This document shows, one piece after another, positions 1 through 12,600 of a stretch of 64,000 bases of DNA (positions are counted from its first letter, which is position 1; every line of letters starts with the position of its first letter). The notes under the pieces were generated by a model that was not told the DNA's origin, searched no databases, and saw nothing but the letters and a program-made list of their open reading frames with translations. This DNA is from Calonectria ilicicola (Eukaryota; Ascomycota; Sordariomycetes; Hypocreales; Nectriaceae), in assembly GCA_020809705.1 (NCBI GenBank), contig CP085825.1, forward strand, positions 3,224,001 through 3,288,000, in the 5' to 3' direction. Made by a program: the position numbers and the translations under genes.

Positions 1-1465
1 TTAGCGAGTCCTTGGGGGAGGGGCTTGCTTCCTCTCAGTGACTCTGTCACTATCTCTTGTTGGGGAGCTGCAGTCCAGGGGGAGCCAAAAAAAAAAAATC
101 CTTATCCAAGCCCTCAACCATGAGACAGACATTAGCTCTCTCTGACGTGTGTGTGTGTACAGAATGAAAAGTTGGGATGGTGAAACACGTTTAGCGAGTG
201 TTTTACATGGCCAGATGTATGTCTCTGTATTATTTTTTTTTTTTTTTTGGTGTTTCTTTTCCTTTTCCCACCATGCTACACACCGTCGTCGGGAATTCAA
301 TGGTGACGGCGGATGATTTGCCATCCGGTCTTTGGTGGCTGCGAATCGGAGGCCATGATGGTGACAGACTGGCGTTTCGATCCAACAAAGCCAGCCATCC
401 AATCTCCTTTTCTTTCCTTTTCCCCCTTCCCCCCTCTTCTGCACTGTCATCGCACTGTCATCTCTCGTCCTATTCCCAAAATAGACAGCCAAGAGATGTG
501 CCTGGCATGACATCTTTGTTTTTTCTGGGTCTTTTTTTTTTTCCTTTTCCTTTTGGCTCCTTGGCTGAATTGTGGCACACACCTTCCCCTCCCTCCCCTT
601 CACACGGGCCCTCCCTGATCATCAGGCACATCTGCCCCTTTGAGACGCAGTGCTGGCGCTGACCTGCATGCTGACGCTGCACAACGAAGGCTGATTATGC
701 GGGTGATGGAATGCGCGCCAGACGACACCATTTGTCTCATAATCCCTCACGGGAGAAAAAGGTTTTTGTGATGAGATAAGTACATTTCATTACTTTTATA
801 GCTGGCTCTTCTTGGCTTCTTTTTACCTTATTGATGTATTGCAATCGCTGTCATACTCCGCCATTGTCGTATTACAGCTCTGCGTCCATGCACCATGTCC
901 CCCCCCCCCCCCAGAAGATTGTGTCTCGATGACTTCCTTACCTTCGTTACTACAGAACTCAAGTGCTACAAAATATCGACCTGGGAGTAAAAAAAGAGAA
1001 AGAAAAATGAGAAAAAGTTTGCATCTATATATCATCTTACTTATTTTATTTTATTTTTTCATCCAATCTTTATTGATCTATTTACAAGCTGATTGGGGAA
1101 CAATGGAAAAAGTAGGGGGGCGATTACAATCTTTTAGGGGTGTCTTGTAGTCATAGCCTTTGTATGGTAAGACGGTTGTCTTGGAATAAATCGACACAGT
1201 CTCGGTAGATAGGTTTCATCAAAGCTTTCACCATCAGAGTCTGAAATTTCAGTCTTGTTTCTCTCCTTTGGGGTATACTCAATGCACTAATCAGATGCAC
1301 CATGCTGTTTATTTTGTCGACTTGCTAAACTCAACTATAGATTCTCTAGTGCATCAATTTTCTATTGATGCCATTTATCCTCATCTATCTTCTGTCTAGG
1401 AGCAAATCGTACACAAACAGATTCCATCAACACAAACTTTTCTCAAAGCATTTACTGCTGCCCTT
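1..1465. other. Intergenic, no gene seen
   Basis: No convincing coding signal. The stretch has homopolymer runs (A at about 88-99, T at about 233-248, C at about 899-912) and pyrimidine-rich segments like fungal UTR and promoter DNA. The open frames on both strands overlap each other, are low in complexity and match nothing I know. The last 200 bases are probably the 3' UTR of the minus-strand gene ending at 1466. Confidence 0.6.
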
Positions 1466-2690
1466 TTAGAACTTGAACACCTGGTCCTTGTTGTAGCCGA
1501 GCTCCTGGAGAGCACCAGTCAACTCGCCCTGGTCCTTGGGGCTGACCTTGTTGCCAGAGACGGCATTCATCAGACCAGGGGGACCACAGACAAACACCTT
1601 GATGTTGTCACTCTTGGGCTCGGGGAGAACAGTCTTCAGGAGGTCCTTGGTGATGAAGCCGCTGTTGCCAGTCCAGCCAGAGGGGGGCTTGTCCAAGACG
1701 TAGAAGGCGCGGAAGCGCTGAGGGTAGGTATTCTCGAGCTCATCAAACTTCTTCTTGAGCAAAATGTCCTCCTCGGTGACGTTGCCGAAAATGAGGGTGA
1801 CCTTGGTCTTGTCTTCGGGGTTCTTGAAGATGCCGCGGATGAGCTGGTACATGGGAGTGATGCCAGAACCGCCAGCGACGAGAGCGACCTGGTCGTGCTT
1901 GTTGGCGGTCCACTCGTACTTGGGAAGGGGTCCCTTGATATCGAGTGTCTGACCAGGGGTGAGGGTGTGAATGTGAGAGCTCATGGGGCCATCAGGGTAT
2001 TTTTTGACAATCAAATCGACAAATCCCTTTTCGTCTGAAACATCATCATTAGCAGTGATGCAGTAAAGCACGTGTGAACAACATACCCTCATCACTGGTA
2101 GGAGTGTAAGGTCGAAGAGTAGCCTTCTCGGCACCCTCAGCCTTGAACTTGGTAAGGACAGCGCTGGTAACAGGCAGGCCAGAGACTTGGTCCTTCTCAG
2201 GGAGCTCAAAGCGGAGGCGCTTGGTGTTGTGGTTGATAGTCTCAACCTCAGAAACCTTTAGAGAAAGCCAGTCACCAGTGAAAGCCTTCTTGGGCTCAGC
2301 AGCGACAGCCAACTTGACTTCGGCAGCAGCCGCGGAAGAACCGCTAAAGTAGTAGTAGCCAGCGCCGGCAACGGCAACAGCACCGCCAACGTACAGCAGG
2401 GTGTTGGAATCACCCGCGGAGCCAGCCTCAGTAGCGTAGCGGCGGACGCTCTGAACACAAATGTTAGCAGAGTTCTCTGTCCAGCTCCAATCATCTACGG
2501 CCTTCCAGAGGAAATAGCTCGGCAGAGTTGTGGTGATGGCGATGGTGACGGGTCATGCCATGCAACCCTCCTGTGTGGCTTGGACGAGGAGGGGTGTGGT
2601 GTGTAGGTGAAAACCAAACTGGTTGGATGCGGCGGGCTCACATACTCTCTTAAACGGCTGGGCCGCACGGAAAACTGATCGAGAAAACAT
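1466..2690 (-). CDS. mcr1: NADH-cytochrome b5 reductase, mitochondrial (Mcr1 type)
   Basis: FAD flavoprotein that passes electrons from NADH to cytochrome b5, at the mitochondrial outer membrane or intermembrane space in yeast Mcr1. Three exons: 2646-2690, 2087-2450 and 1466-2034 (introns 2451-2645 and 2035-2086, both GT-AG), giving 325 aa, the normal family size. Exon 1 encodes only 15 residues ([15 protein letters not shown]), a basic amphipathic presequence, followed by SVRRYATEA in exon 2. A hydrophobic segment with [14 protein letters not shown] fits the single membrane anchor of Mcr1. The FAD-binding RPYTPTSDE motif is split by intron 2. [10 protein letters not shown] and the C-terminal [12 protein letters not shown] are the NADH-binding signatures, and the protein ends in KVFKF-like VFKF as the family does. 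The start was chosen because the only frame-compatible upstream exon with a good GTATGT donor yields a canonical targeting peptide. The product is clear; the first exon is slightly less sure. Confidence 0.95.
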
Positions 2691-3922
2691 TTTCGAGTCT
2701 AGTGTGACTTGGAGAAGCTCAATTGAACTAATTGGCCGATACGATGAAGGTGTTGCTGGTGATGATGGGGGTAGAGCTTTGCGTAATGGGCGTGGGAGCT
2801 TGGTGATTTCACACTCGGAACTCCGAAAGGTCCCTAAGGATGACGTTATGGGGTCACGTGATGCCCCGGAATCCTTGGTGTCCGCAAGCCGAACATCGCC
2901 GACTCGGATGCACGGATATAGGCTGCGGGCACCATGGATAGACCCAAAATTGGTTGGCTACTGTCGTGAAGGATTGGTAATCAATTGCGGGATGGTTCAT
3001 GCGTTCAATGTCTCTGCCAAGTTCCGCTTGGTCATCTGTTCCCCAGATTTCCCCGTAGCTCGCTCCAAGGCATCGCGCGGATCCATTAAACCTCACACAT
3101 GCTTAAATACCCCCCTAGGCGTGAGCCTAAGAGCATGCCTCTTATCAGGCTCAAGGTTTGGAGACTGGAGGCCTCGTGGAATCAACAACTCTTCACATAT
3201 TCTAATATTTCATCCTTCATCAAGCGGAATGGTATTACAAGCTCAAATTCAGCCCTGTACCAGAGCAAGCCCCTATATACAGACTAGATGCATATAATTT
3301 TTAACCTAACTCAGCTTGGTAACCATACCATGTGAAAGCGAAGCGCAGCTTCCTCAAACTCCAGGGCCATTGCCGCGTCATCGTACAAATGCTGTCCTTC
3401 ACCACCAACGCGTCTTAGGCTCAAACCTGTGCCTTGTCACAGTGTCCCGTTTCCTTTTACATGGTGCCAAATAGATTCGCTTCGCCTTGTCTCGCCTCGT
3501 TGAACTCGTGTGCCGCATCACTACTGCCCCAACCCAATATCATCAGCTCCCTTTACTTGGTATACTCCTCCTCATTACCGATAATGCTTTGCATTATTCA
3601 TTCTTTCAGTCGCTTTTCCCATACACCATCGTAGCATTCTTCGTCTTCTCTGGTCATTGACAAACCCCCGACTCATTGTCATCCAAGGCTCCGCTTAGAT
3701 ATCTCTAGTTGGTTTGTTGGCGGCTGACGTCGGTGTCATGTAATGGAGCGTGTGAGAATACCCTATAGTCTTGGGTCATATCATGAATGCTTTCTCCTTT
3801 GAGCCCCCTTCCCTTCCAGTATTATTGGTATATCCACCACGTTCCATAGGAAGAATACATCGGGTCATCAGAAGCTTCAATCATGATAGAAATCAAATCT
3901 TTCATCAGATCCGAGGGTCGCG
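2691..3922. other. Spacer: mcr1 promoter and SH3-gene 3' flank
   Basis: No gene seen. The first 200-300 bases should hold the mcr1 promoter, including a CACGTG palindrome. The open frame over 2623-3297 on the plus strand overlaps mcr1 exon 1 and shows no known domain, so I treat it as chance. The right half is probably the 3' UTR of the minus-strand SH3 gene. Confidence 0.5.
2854..2861. promoter_or_regulatory. CACGTG palindrome upstream of mcr1 (Cbf1/bHLH-like)
   Basis: TCACGTGA lies about 165 bp upstream of the mcr1 start and is flanked by GGGG and TGCCCC, which extends the dyad. It matches the core bound by Cbf1-type bHLH factors, which in yeasts control respiratory and sulfur genes. A TGACGT half-site is about 15 bp away. 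The motif is visible; its function is inferred. Confidence 0.35.
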
Positions 3923-5473
3923 TCACCGTTCGGTGTCCATGGCGTCCTCGGCAGGCTTGCACTCACCAACCCCGATGGACGGCTTTTCTTGGACCGGCGT
4001 CGAGTTTGTATCTGCTCGCTTCGTATCTTGACTCTCCCTCCTCATCATTCCGGCATCGTGGTGCTGAGAGACGGTTGGCGTGTTTGCTTGGCTGCCACCT
4101 CGCTGACCGTGATAGTGAACGACTTGTGGGGGGGCCTGTCCCGATTGGAGGCCAAGTTGTTCCGTGGGATATGGATCAAGATCTTTGCTCGACGTGGAGA
4201 ACATCGACACGACCGGCTGGTGGTACCCGTTAGTTGCGTTGCTGGAAGTTGGAGTATGGCCATATTGACCGCTATGCTCCGCTTGAGTGGGTGTGCCCAC
4301 ATCGTTTGGAGAGCCAGAACCCTCAAGATGACCGGTCAAACTGTTCATTCCTCCCTCAATATCCCGAAGCAGTCGGACGTATTCCTCCGGCACAAGTCCG
4401 CTCTCTTGCGTTTTTGGGTCTTCCGCAACCAACCAACCTTGACCGTGCCGATACGAGACCCAAATAATCTGTCCCTCTACCAGGGGCAGTTCGTTTTCAT
4501 TCTCTCGCTCAAAGTCAAATAAAGCCACAGCTTTTCCGTGAAACTCTTCGTCTGGAGATGTAATTGTGAACTGGTAATCGCGTGAATAACGAGATTGGTC
4601 CTCGTCCGTGTAGCCTGGAGATGAAGGAGGGCTGGAAGCGTCCGAGCCAGGTTGGTAAAAATCGTTGCTTTCGGAGTGATGAGGCTGGTGAGAAATGTGA
4701 TACGCACGGCTATGTCTCGCCTGGTCGGGCGGGTAAGTGACATACTCGCCACCAGGGCCATTCGCCTCGCCGCCATGGTTCACATAGTATCGCTCACTAC
4801 CATCCCCGCTGGTCCCCACGTAATAGCCCCGCTCGCTGTCGTAGTTTGCTGGGCGCAGCACCCCGCCGCTGTGGTTGTCGACGTCGTGACCTGCTCTTCC
4901 ATGGCCGAAAGCGGTCGCAGCAGAGGTGGATTTATGCTTGCGGTGGCGCGTGGCCACCACGGGGCTCTGGAGGTCCTCATCCTCACTATACGGTGGCCCG
5001 TCGCCGAATTGGATGGGGGCAATGTCGTGCCCGCGGTTGTATCCATCGGGTGCCCAAGAATCCCACGGCATCTTCTCCCACGAGGCGGGGGGATCCGAGA
5101 GCCTGCGATGCTCGCTTGCTGGGGTCGTCATACCCGAGGGCGGGCCCGAGGACTCTGGGGGCGGTCCATAGTGCAAGGGGTGTGTAACGGGGTAGGCAAA
5201 GTCCCGCACCAATGTATATGGAAGGCTCGAGATGAAGATGGGAAACATGTGAGAAGTTGGTCGGGACCTCGAGGGCACGGAGCCCACCGAGTATTGGGAG
5301 AGGCGGTTCTTGGAAGCGTGCGACATGGGGCGCGACAGAGTGCTCCGGCGGGATGGGGGTGATGTGATGAGCGGCGGCAGCGCGGGGTGGTTAGGGTTCG
5401 GCGACGAAGAGGCTGCTGCAAGAGGAGAAGAAGCAGGAGAGGAGGTTGTCGACATTACTGCTGTCGTAGTCAT
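3923..5473 (-). CDS. nbp2: SH3-domain adaptor, Nbp2/Skb5-like
   Basis: Single uninterrupted reading frame of 516 aa. One SH3 domain lies at about residues 309-368: ALFDFE at the ALYDY position, ENENELPLVEG, GWLVAED for the conserved Trp, and GLVPEEYV for the closing strand. The arrangement ENELxxxEGQI...GQGWLVAE...GLVPEEYVRLL is characteristic of fungal Nbp2. In budding yeast Nbp2 brings the Ptc1 phosphatase to MAP-kinase modules and dampens HOG and cell-wall signalling; this is family knowledge. The remaining protein is long, Pro/Ser/Gly/His-rich and probably disordered, as in other filamentous ascomycetes (yeast Nbp2 is only about 240 aa). The 3.4-kb spacer upstream separates it from the divergent ssu72. 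Identity as an SH3 adaptor is clear; orthology to Nbp2 rests on the SH3 sequence only. Confidence 0.85.
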   Translation of the reverse strand: MTTTAVMSTTSSPASSPLAAASSSPNPNHPALPPLITSPPSRRSTLSRPMSHASKNRLSQYSVGSVPSRSRPTSHMFPIFISSLPYTLVRDFAYPVTHPLHYGPPPESSGPPSGMTTPASEHRRLSDPPASWEKMPWDSWAPDGYNRGHDIAPIQFGDGPPYSEDEDLQSPVVATRHRKHKSTSAATAFGHGRAGHDVDNHSGGVLRPANYDSERGYYVGTSGDGSERYYVNHGGEANGPGGEYVTYPPDQARHSRAYHISHQPHHSESNDFYQPGSDASSPPSSPGYTDEDQSRYSRDYQFTITSPDEEFHGKAVALFDFERENENELPLVEGQIIWVSYRHGQGWLVAEDPKTQESGLVPEEYVRLLRDIEGGMNSLTGHLEGSGSPNDVGTPTQAEHSGQYGHTPTSSNATNGYHQPVVSMFSTSSKDLDPYPTEQLGLQSGQAPPQVVHYHGQRGGSQANTPTVSQHHDAGMMRRESQDTKRADTNSTPVQEKPSIGVGECKPAEDAMDTER

Positions 5474-7831
5474 GCCTTAAGGGACGGGCGGGAGCGACGT
5501 TTGTGCGATCTGGCGCACACGGCCGCTTAGCCGCCAGACACTGGAGGATGCGGTACCAGGGCCGCGGTGGGACGACGAGAGGCAGTGCCTGTGAGGGGAT
5601 CGAGACGGCTATTAAGCGATCGCAACGCCGGGCGATGGAGCGTTTGCAGTCGAGAGAATGGGATTGTTGGCAGGAACAGCAGACGTCAAGTCAGCTGCGG
5701 CGCTAGGTCGTTGAGGGGAGTCGGTCGACGGGCTCCAGAACAGGGTGGGATGAGCCAAGCCCTAATGCAAATGCTAGACGACCAGTCGTCAGGCGATAGG
5801 CGGCAAGCGTCGAACAAGCGACGACGCACGATATGGCTGACCGAGGCAAAGGAGCGTAGAGAAAGAGAAGCAATGGAGCGGAAACCGATGAGGCGACTGG
5901 AGCGCAGATGCTGCGGAGGGCGTGCAACAAAGGGTTGAGGTGGTGAAGTCGAAGTTGGAGGTGAGGTAGGTAAGATAGTAGGCGGAGATGGAGAGAGTGG
6001 AGTTTGGGTCGACTGCGGATGGAGGAGGTGAGGCGAGGCTAGTGAAGGTTAGTCGCAGTCGCAGTGGGGAGTCGAGGGAGCTGCCTACGATGAGAATTCG
6101 CCCGGGTACTTGTTCCCAGCGGTGACGCCCAGCTTTCTCACAAGTATCCGCGGCGATAGGTAGGTGGTCCCCCCCAAGGCCCCAAATGCAAGTTTCCAAA
6201 GCCCCCGAGCCCGGTCAGTGGACGAGGTCCAGGCGGCAGGCCCCAGCCCCAGCCCTAGCTGCTCTGGCGACGGATGGCAACTGTCGGCTATAGCGCACCA
6301 CACCACTGAAAGCAAGCGCGTCGCGCACTGATCTTACTGGCTGGCTCTGCACAGCCAGCGAGTCAGCGTCTGGATGTTGGTCCCGGCCGTGGATGGGATT
6401 GGAGCGCTGTCTATCCCCGTCACCCGTCACTGTGATCCAGCTTCTCTATTCCCGCGGGTGCTCCGGCTGCGCTTATTGAGTGGTCTTGAAATGACTTGCA
6501 GTGGAGGGAGGATGATGTGGTACCGAAGAGAGGGGTTTGCTGTTCTTGTTGGGGGCCCCTCCTGTCCTGGGCTGTGGTTGTGTTGTAGTGTGCCGGCGAG
6601 GGGCTTGGCTGTGGTGGGTGGGTGGAGGGACGACGGCGAGAAGCGAAAGGCGAAAGGGGACTACGTATGGTGCTCTCACGCTCAATCTCGCCCAGCCATC
6701 GTGGACTGGATGTCAGTTTCAAATCTTGTTTCCCGTTTTTGCTTCGGACTCTCTCGTCCCGGTTGCATACGCACGTCCCGAGTAGAGTACGCTGCAGCCA
6801 TGTGTTTGTTTCCGTTGACAATGGAGACGTAGCTAATCAATGAGAAAAAGCACCCTCCTCCCAGCGGCCCGGCATCCTGGCAATTGTTTACTCTAACCCC
6901 CGCGAGAGCAACAGGCCGCCGCTAGTACCTGTCTTGGTGTCAACGGTGCAAAAGTGCACGTTGTCAATACCAATACACGCGAACAGGCATCGCATCGAAA
7001 CCCCACCCGCCCAGCTGGTACCTCGAAACTGGGATCCAAGGCCTGTTCGTCCGTCGCCGGGCAATTCTGGCCGGGAGACCAGCAGGGGATTTAACGTCGC
7101 CATAAAAACAATCTCCCGGGGCCGGATCGCCGGCTGTGGAATCTCTTCCGGCATGCTTGGAAATTAACAATCACCATGGGGGCGCCGGACGATGAAACTC
7201 GATGGGCAAGAGGCTACAAGCCCTGAGCAGGGTCACCAGGCTGTTGGCCCGCGGGTTGATCACCAGCGTTTATCCTGCTCTGCTGCATATTCATTCATGC
7301 AGACGACTCGTCGACTTACGTATGGGCTGCAAAGCATCTTCTGTAATGCAGCCAACCACTCCCATTACCTTCTCTGTCAAACCCCCTATGTTCCTGCAAG
7401 CGCCCATCATACATAGCCAGCCAAGCTTGATGACAAGAGAATAATTTCTGCAGCCCCAGCCAAGGCCGAATAGCGCGATTGGCCAACAGGGTTGCCACAG
7501 ATGAGGATGAATTGCGATATTACATCCCCAGCGGATTGACGCCCAGCCGCAATGGATACGGCGCAGCAGCCATCTTTGATGGACAGGCCTCTCATGTAAT
7601 AGCCCTGACACCTTGCCCTCGTAGTCTCTGCAACAGTTCATCCCGTCCCATCCCATCCCATCCCATCGATCCCCCTCATTACATTTACCGGGGCCGGAAA
7701 TCAGTCTCATGCAAACCGTTTCCATCATTCGACTTCCCCCGTTTCCACGCCTCCGAAAAAGAATGGGGATAGTACGTGAGCATGGTCATGGGTCGAACTT
7801 CTATTTTTGGTAAAGACGCACGGAAGTGGAT

Positions 7832-7894
7832 GGTTTTCGAGCAGGGTGTCTTGATTGGTTTTTGGTTTTCGAGCAGGGTACCTTGATTGGTTTT
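7832..7894 (+). repeat. Two-copy tandem duplication, about 32 bp
   Basis: Unit 1 at 7832-7863 and unit 2 at 7864-7894 both read GGTTTTCGAGCAGGGT, then differ at two bases (GTCTT versus ACCTT), then continue GATTGG and a T run. They are directly adjacent, so this is a recent local tandem duplication about 1 kb upstream of ssu72. Confidence 0.85.
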
Positions 7895-8584
7895 GCCCAA
7901 TACGGCGACTGTTTCAGGTTATGCGGCGTCAACCAGCCAATGGCCAGTGGCTAAGGATCCCCAGGTGCGGGCAAGCCTATAAAGGCGGACAAGGGGGGCA
8001 TTTTTCGGGCGAGCCCCTCCAAAGTTCAGAGGGAGAGGGAACAACTTCCAAATTGTTCCTTGAACGTCCTAGACTCATCTGGTGTTTTTTTAATATCATT
8101 ATCCTGCAATCAGTGTAAATTGGATATGCCGCCCTTGTCTTCATCTGCTTAGCATTGATAGGAAATGCATTGTGAATGCATTACACATCCGACTTTATCA
8201 TTCTTCATTATGCAAAATCGGACAGTTCATCTACTCAAACATGAGCAATCTGTGCTGCCCCCGTCCTATTTTCCGGTGCATTAAACGGCAATCGCAGGCA
8301 GCCCGTCGTCCCTTTAAACTAACGTCAAACTCTTGTCAGATTCTAAGACATTGGTCCAAGTTCAACGGTTTCCGCTTGGCCAGCAGACCTTACATAATCA
8401 CAGTATCACCGTAGTTTAGCCAGTATTGTGGGGACAAGCTCACACATCTCTCAAGCTTTTCCCAATCTCAATCACACTTCTTACATCACCAACCTCCCCA
8501 GTGAGGACGAGCAAAAATCTCTGCGTCGGCGACGCTTCGTAATAGCTCGGTCGCCACCACACTTCTCTTGTGTTTTTATTTTTG

Positions 8585-8772
8585 GTAAGTCTCCCGCAGA
8601 TAGTCTTATTCCCTTCTTCTGTGATGAACCCAACATATTGGAGCTGTCTGAATTATTTTGTTGAAAGACATTATTATACGCTTTTTTTTACCTGAAAGAA
8701 GATCCCTAGCCTTGCCTAGCCATGCCTCGCTTCCGCTTTTCTTGGTTCATCTGCTGACGAAACCTTGTACAG
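8585..8772 (+). other. Probable 5'-UTR intron of ssu72
   Basis: A consensus donor GTAAGT at 8585, a branch-like GCTGACG near 8750 and an acceptor TACAG ending at 8772 lie 94 bp before the ssu72 ATG. There is no in-frame upstream ATG, so the intron would lie in the leader. Inferred from splice consensus only. Confidence 0.45.
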
Positions 8773-8866
8773 ATTCCAGTAGCAATTTCCCTCTGCACCA
8801 AGGACGGTCATAGGGCATCACCTCATCCCACAGTGCCCCCTTTTCCCACGACTAGATAGTTTTACA

Positions 8867-9692
8867 ATGGAGGCGGTCAATGGAAATGCCGCATCCCAAT
8901 CTGATGATGCCTCGGCAACACAGAAGAATGAATACAAGCTGAAGTTTTGCACCGTATGCGCGAGTAATAATAACCGGTCCGTGATCTATCCCAAGAGTGA
9001 TGAAGTGTCAACATCCACTAACTCTTTGGAACAGATCCATGGAGGCCCATCTTCGACTCTCGCAGGCGGAATACCCTGTCATTTCTTTTGGCACTGGGTC
9101 ACTCGTTCGCTTGCCTGGTCCAACCATCACCCAACCTAATGTCTATCACTTCAACAAAACTTCGTACGACAGCATGTACAAAGAGCTTGAGGCCAAAGAT
9201 CCACGTCTCTACAAAAACAATGGAATTCTTAATATGTTGAACAGAAACCGCAACGTCAAATGGGGACCAGAGCGTTGGCAAGACTGGCAGGTCGGCGTGC
9301 CTCGCCTCCAGCACTCCAAAGACCGAGGAAGCGAAGGCACCGAGGGTGGACTTGTGGATGTGGTGATAACGTGTGAAGAGCGATGCTGGGACGCTGTTAT
9401 CGATGACCTTCTCAACCGCGGTTCACCACTCAATCGGCCAGTTCATGTCATTAATGTGGAAATCAAAGATAATCACGAAGAAGCTGCCATCGGTGGACAG
9501 GGAATTTTGGATCTTGCTAACTCACTCAATGCAGCGGCTGTTGAAGAGCGAGCAGCCGTTGGCGCTGCTAATTTTGACACTGGCAGCGCATCCAGCAGAG
9601 CCACTTTTGACGAACGAGTGCCAGACATTCTGGCAGCCTGGGGGGAAAGGTGGCCCAACCTACCAGCTACATGGACCGTAGCATGGTTTTAG
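8867..9692 (+). CDS. ssu72: RNA polymerase II CTD Ser5 phosphatase Ssu72
   Basis: Dephosphorylates Ser5 of the RNA polymerase II C-terminal repeat and works with the cleavage/polyadenylation factor in termination and 3'-end formation. Two exons, 8867-8976 and 9035-9692, give 255 aa. The N-terminal [12 protein letters not shown] is the Ssu72 signature, with the CX5R phosphatase loop Cys31-Arg37. The middle part ([57 protein letters not shown]) follows the family closely, and the C-terminus ends [11 protein letters not shown]. The 58-bp intron (8977-9034) interrupts the codon of the catalytic loop Arg37. Its donor is the weaker GTCCGT, while the branch site CACTAAC is perfect. The start is the first ATG and leaves a short variable N-terminus as in relatives. 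Very secure. Confidence 0.97.
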
Positions 9693-12600
9693 GAAGGGAT
9701 CACTCTCGTTTTTTCTTTCCCTGAAGACCTATAGCCCCAAGGAACATCAGGTTGGCCAACCTGACCTTGCCTGGATTGTTTTTTATCCCAGACATGTACC
9801 TCCAAAACTGTTTTAATGGGGCATTGTATCCCTAACGCCTATGAAGTTTACACCACAGTTTGCCGGGGGTTAATGACAAGCCTGGTGACAATGAGCATTG
9901 AGAACCTGTCTTGGGGTGTCCCCAGGTTACAGTCTTGTGCGAAACTCATCAATATCGAACACTTGAGAATGGTATTGTATATTTGACAATTAATTGAGTG
10001 TCTGGAGCAAGCGCCCACCAATATGAGCAACTGGCTTCTTGGTCGCTTAAGCCGGATCGACTTGGCCTTGATCTCAATTGGATCCAAGCTTGATCGTCAA
10101 CTGTATCGGCTGACGGGGACCAATTTTGGTGTGTGTATGCCGATCGTTTCCTATTCTCGGCGTTCAACACCGCAATTTCTGTGGAGGAAACTTCTCTCCG
10201 AGTATGAGACGACTCTATTCTTTTTTTTATAAGCGAGGGGACGATAAATTTCCCGACTCCCGCAAGACTTTGCTAACACGGGCCGACCGGATGCAAAGTC
10301 AAGGAGGGAGGCGACGGCTCCATCTTCACATAGTGGGAAGCTTTTGAAAAGCGAGGCAGATCATGACGCTATCTGGTCGATACGCCCCTCACAGTGTCTT
10401 AGATGCATGGGCGTGATCGACGGCTCAGCACGATAGCGTTGGTCCGGGTTTATGGTGCAATGAGGATTGTCCCAAGCCGTCTCATGTAATATTGAAAGTG
10501 GACGAATGTGTGTAGATGATGTTTGCGATTTGTTGTGCATAAAGGAACAAATCCATACAATCAGTGCAAGGGAATCGTAGCCGGCTTTTGCCCGTAACGT
10601 CATGGTGTTATGCAGCGTCGATCAAGCCGGGTTGTGCGGAATGCATTTAAACACAAGACCAAGCGAGTTAATGGAACCGGGTGGGCTGGCCAGCCACGGA
10701 CCAATTGTCTAGCTTCCAAGTTGGGTTAAGGCACACAATATTGGAGGGTAGCTCCCCGGGCTTCGGAGAGAGGCCCGGGAAGAAAGGGGTAATAAGTTAT
10801 TTAACCATTATCGGGGGCTCTTTGTATTGAATGCTCTAGCTTGTTTCCCCTCAGACGAAAATGTCGGCGCAGAATGGCGGCTGGAGAGTTGCAATACCAC
10901 ACACTGCCATCGTACCAAACCGTTCCAGATACAGGCGGGAGCACGACAGGAGCAGGGTTCTCGGCGTCTGGCCGGGAATTGCGATATGGGGACGTGGCTA
11001 GGTCCACAAGCTCGGCCTCCGCCTCCTCGGTGGAGGGAATAGGCAAATACACAGGGAAATGGGTCTTAATAAAATGAGGAAGTCTTCTTTCAGCGGGATT
11101 CGCAGATCTGCGCAACGTGCTCTAAACAGATGGCAAGTGGACAGAAGTGGTATGTATAAGTGAGGCTTGACTTCGGGGGAGCCCCCTGAAAAGCTTAGCC
11201 AACGGGCATGGGATTGCTCCCTGGTCAAGGCTCGCCAGTCGCGTGCTCACCCCCAGTCGAAAATCAGGAAGGGAAAAAAAAAGAAGGGTAAACGGCTCTG
11301 GTTCACACCTCAGCCACTGACAGGCGCTCGTTTGGCCATGGCAGCAGAGGTCTTGGTCCAGGGGAGGGAATAGACCATGGTGGATCTGAGACGGATCTTT
11401 GAAGGGCGCAGCGTGCGCACCAAGGAAGCGGTAATATGAGCTGGTGGGGAGCAGGCTAGGCGTTGGTTTAGAGTTGGATGGACCAATTGATGGCATCCTC
11501 CACCTGCTTTGACCTCAAATGCTCAGCTCACATGCCACAGAATAGGTAGACTATTTGCTCTGCGCCACCCAGTAGAAAGAGCTTCTTCAGGCGGTGGGTG
11601 GTCGAGGATCCATCCAAGTCGATAGGCTCTCGAAATTCACACATGCCGCCCTTCTAGACATTCTGGGTCCCAAAGGGTGGAGCGGCTCCCTCCCACCAAC
11701 TATGGAGTAGGCACAGTACCGCCCGTTCCACGCCCACTCGCACTCCCACGCCGGCGCCCGCACCCCATCTCATCTCTTCCCCATCCATCCGTCCACCCTC
11801 TGTTTTCGGGTGACCGCTTGGCGCTGGGCCGCCTGTAGCACCCGCTAGGGGCGAATCAGTGGTGCTGACTGGTGTGCCGGGGGTGACGGTGCTAGGGGCT
11901 CCTCAGAGGGCCGGCCCCGCCCATCAGAGCTGCCGGATTCAGGGGGAAGAGCACCAGTTGATAGAGCTTGTCTGTGGTTGCACTAATCCACCGCTGTGCA
12001 ACTATGTATGTAGGTACATAGTATCCTCCGGCCACAAGGTTGGACTTGGGTTGAACCCTGCGAAGGGGGAGGGGAGGGGGACGGAGCAGTATCGAGATTG
12101 GGCACAGTGAGGCGAGTGAATGGTAACTATGTCGCTGTCCCTTGCATACACATCTTGAAGAGCCGCAGCAGGCCGACCACTCATGTGCACAGCTCGGCCA
12201 CCCATTTGAGAGACAGCTCGCCACCCTTTGCATCCTTTTTGCAACTTCTGTCCCCAACTGTGCCATGTCGGCACGTACAGTAAGTACATGTATGGGACCT
12301 TTGCGAGAACCAACGTGGAACCCTTGCACCGTAGCTCGCTCTCTGGTCCTGCCCATCCCATCATCAGCGTCGTCGTCATCCGCATAAGAGTACATCGGCC
12401 GGCCGGTGGGTTCGAGAAATTGCATGTCGATTGTCGATATTAATTGCTCGCAGGGGGGCCATGCCTTCTGGCAACCGACCAATAGCTCATTTCCCGTCCG
12501 TCGAGATCTGATCCGCTTGCGCCGGAGACAGACCACACCACCACCGCATTGCACTGCGGCAAATGGACCATCACACTCGACTGACTTGGGGAAAAAAACC

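Larger units (their letters stand above)
5474..8866. other. Long divergent spacer between nbp2-like gene and ssu72
   Basis: About 3.4 kb with no recognisable gene. It must hold the promoters of two divergent genes. Several open frames (for example 7291-7728 minus) lack known domains and overlap open frames on the other strand. The stretch holds a CCCAT microsatellite near 7640-7665, a 32-bp tandem duplication at 7832-7894 and a probable 5'-UTR intron of ssu72 at 8585-8772. Confidence 0.5.
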
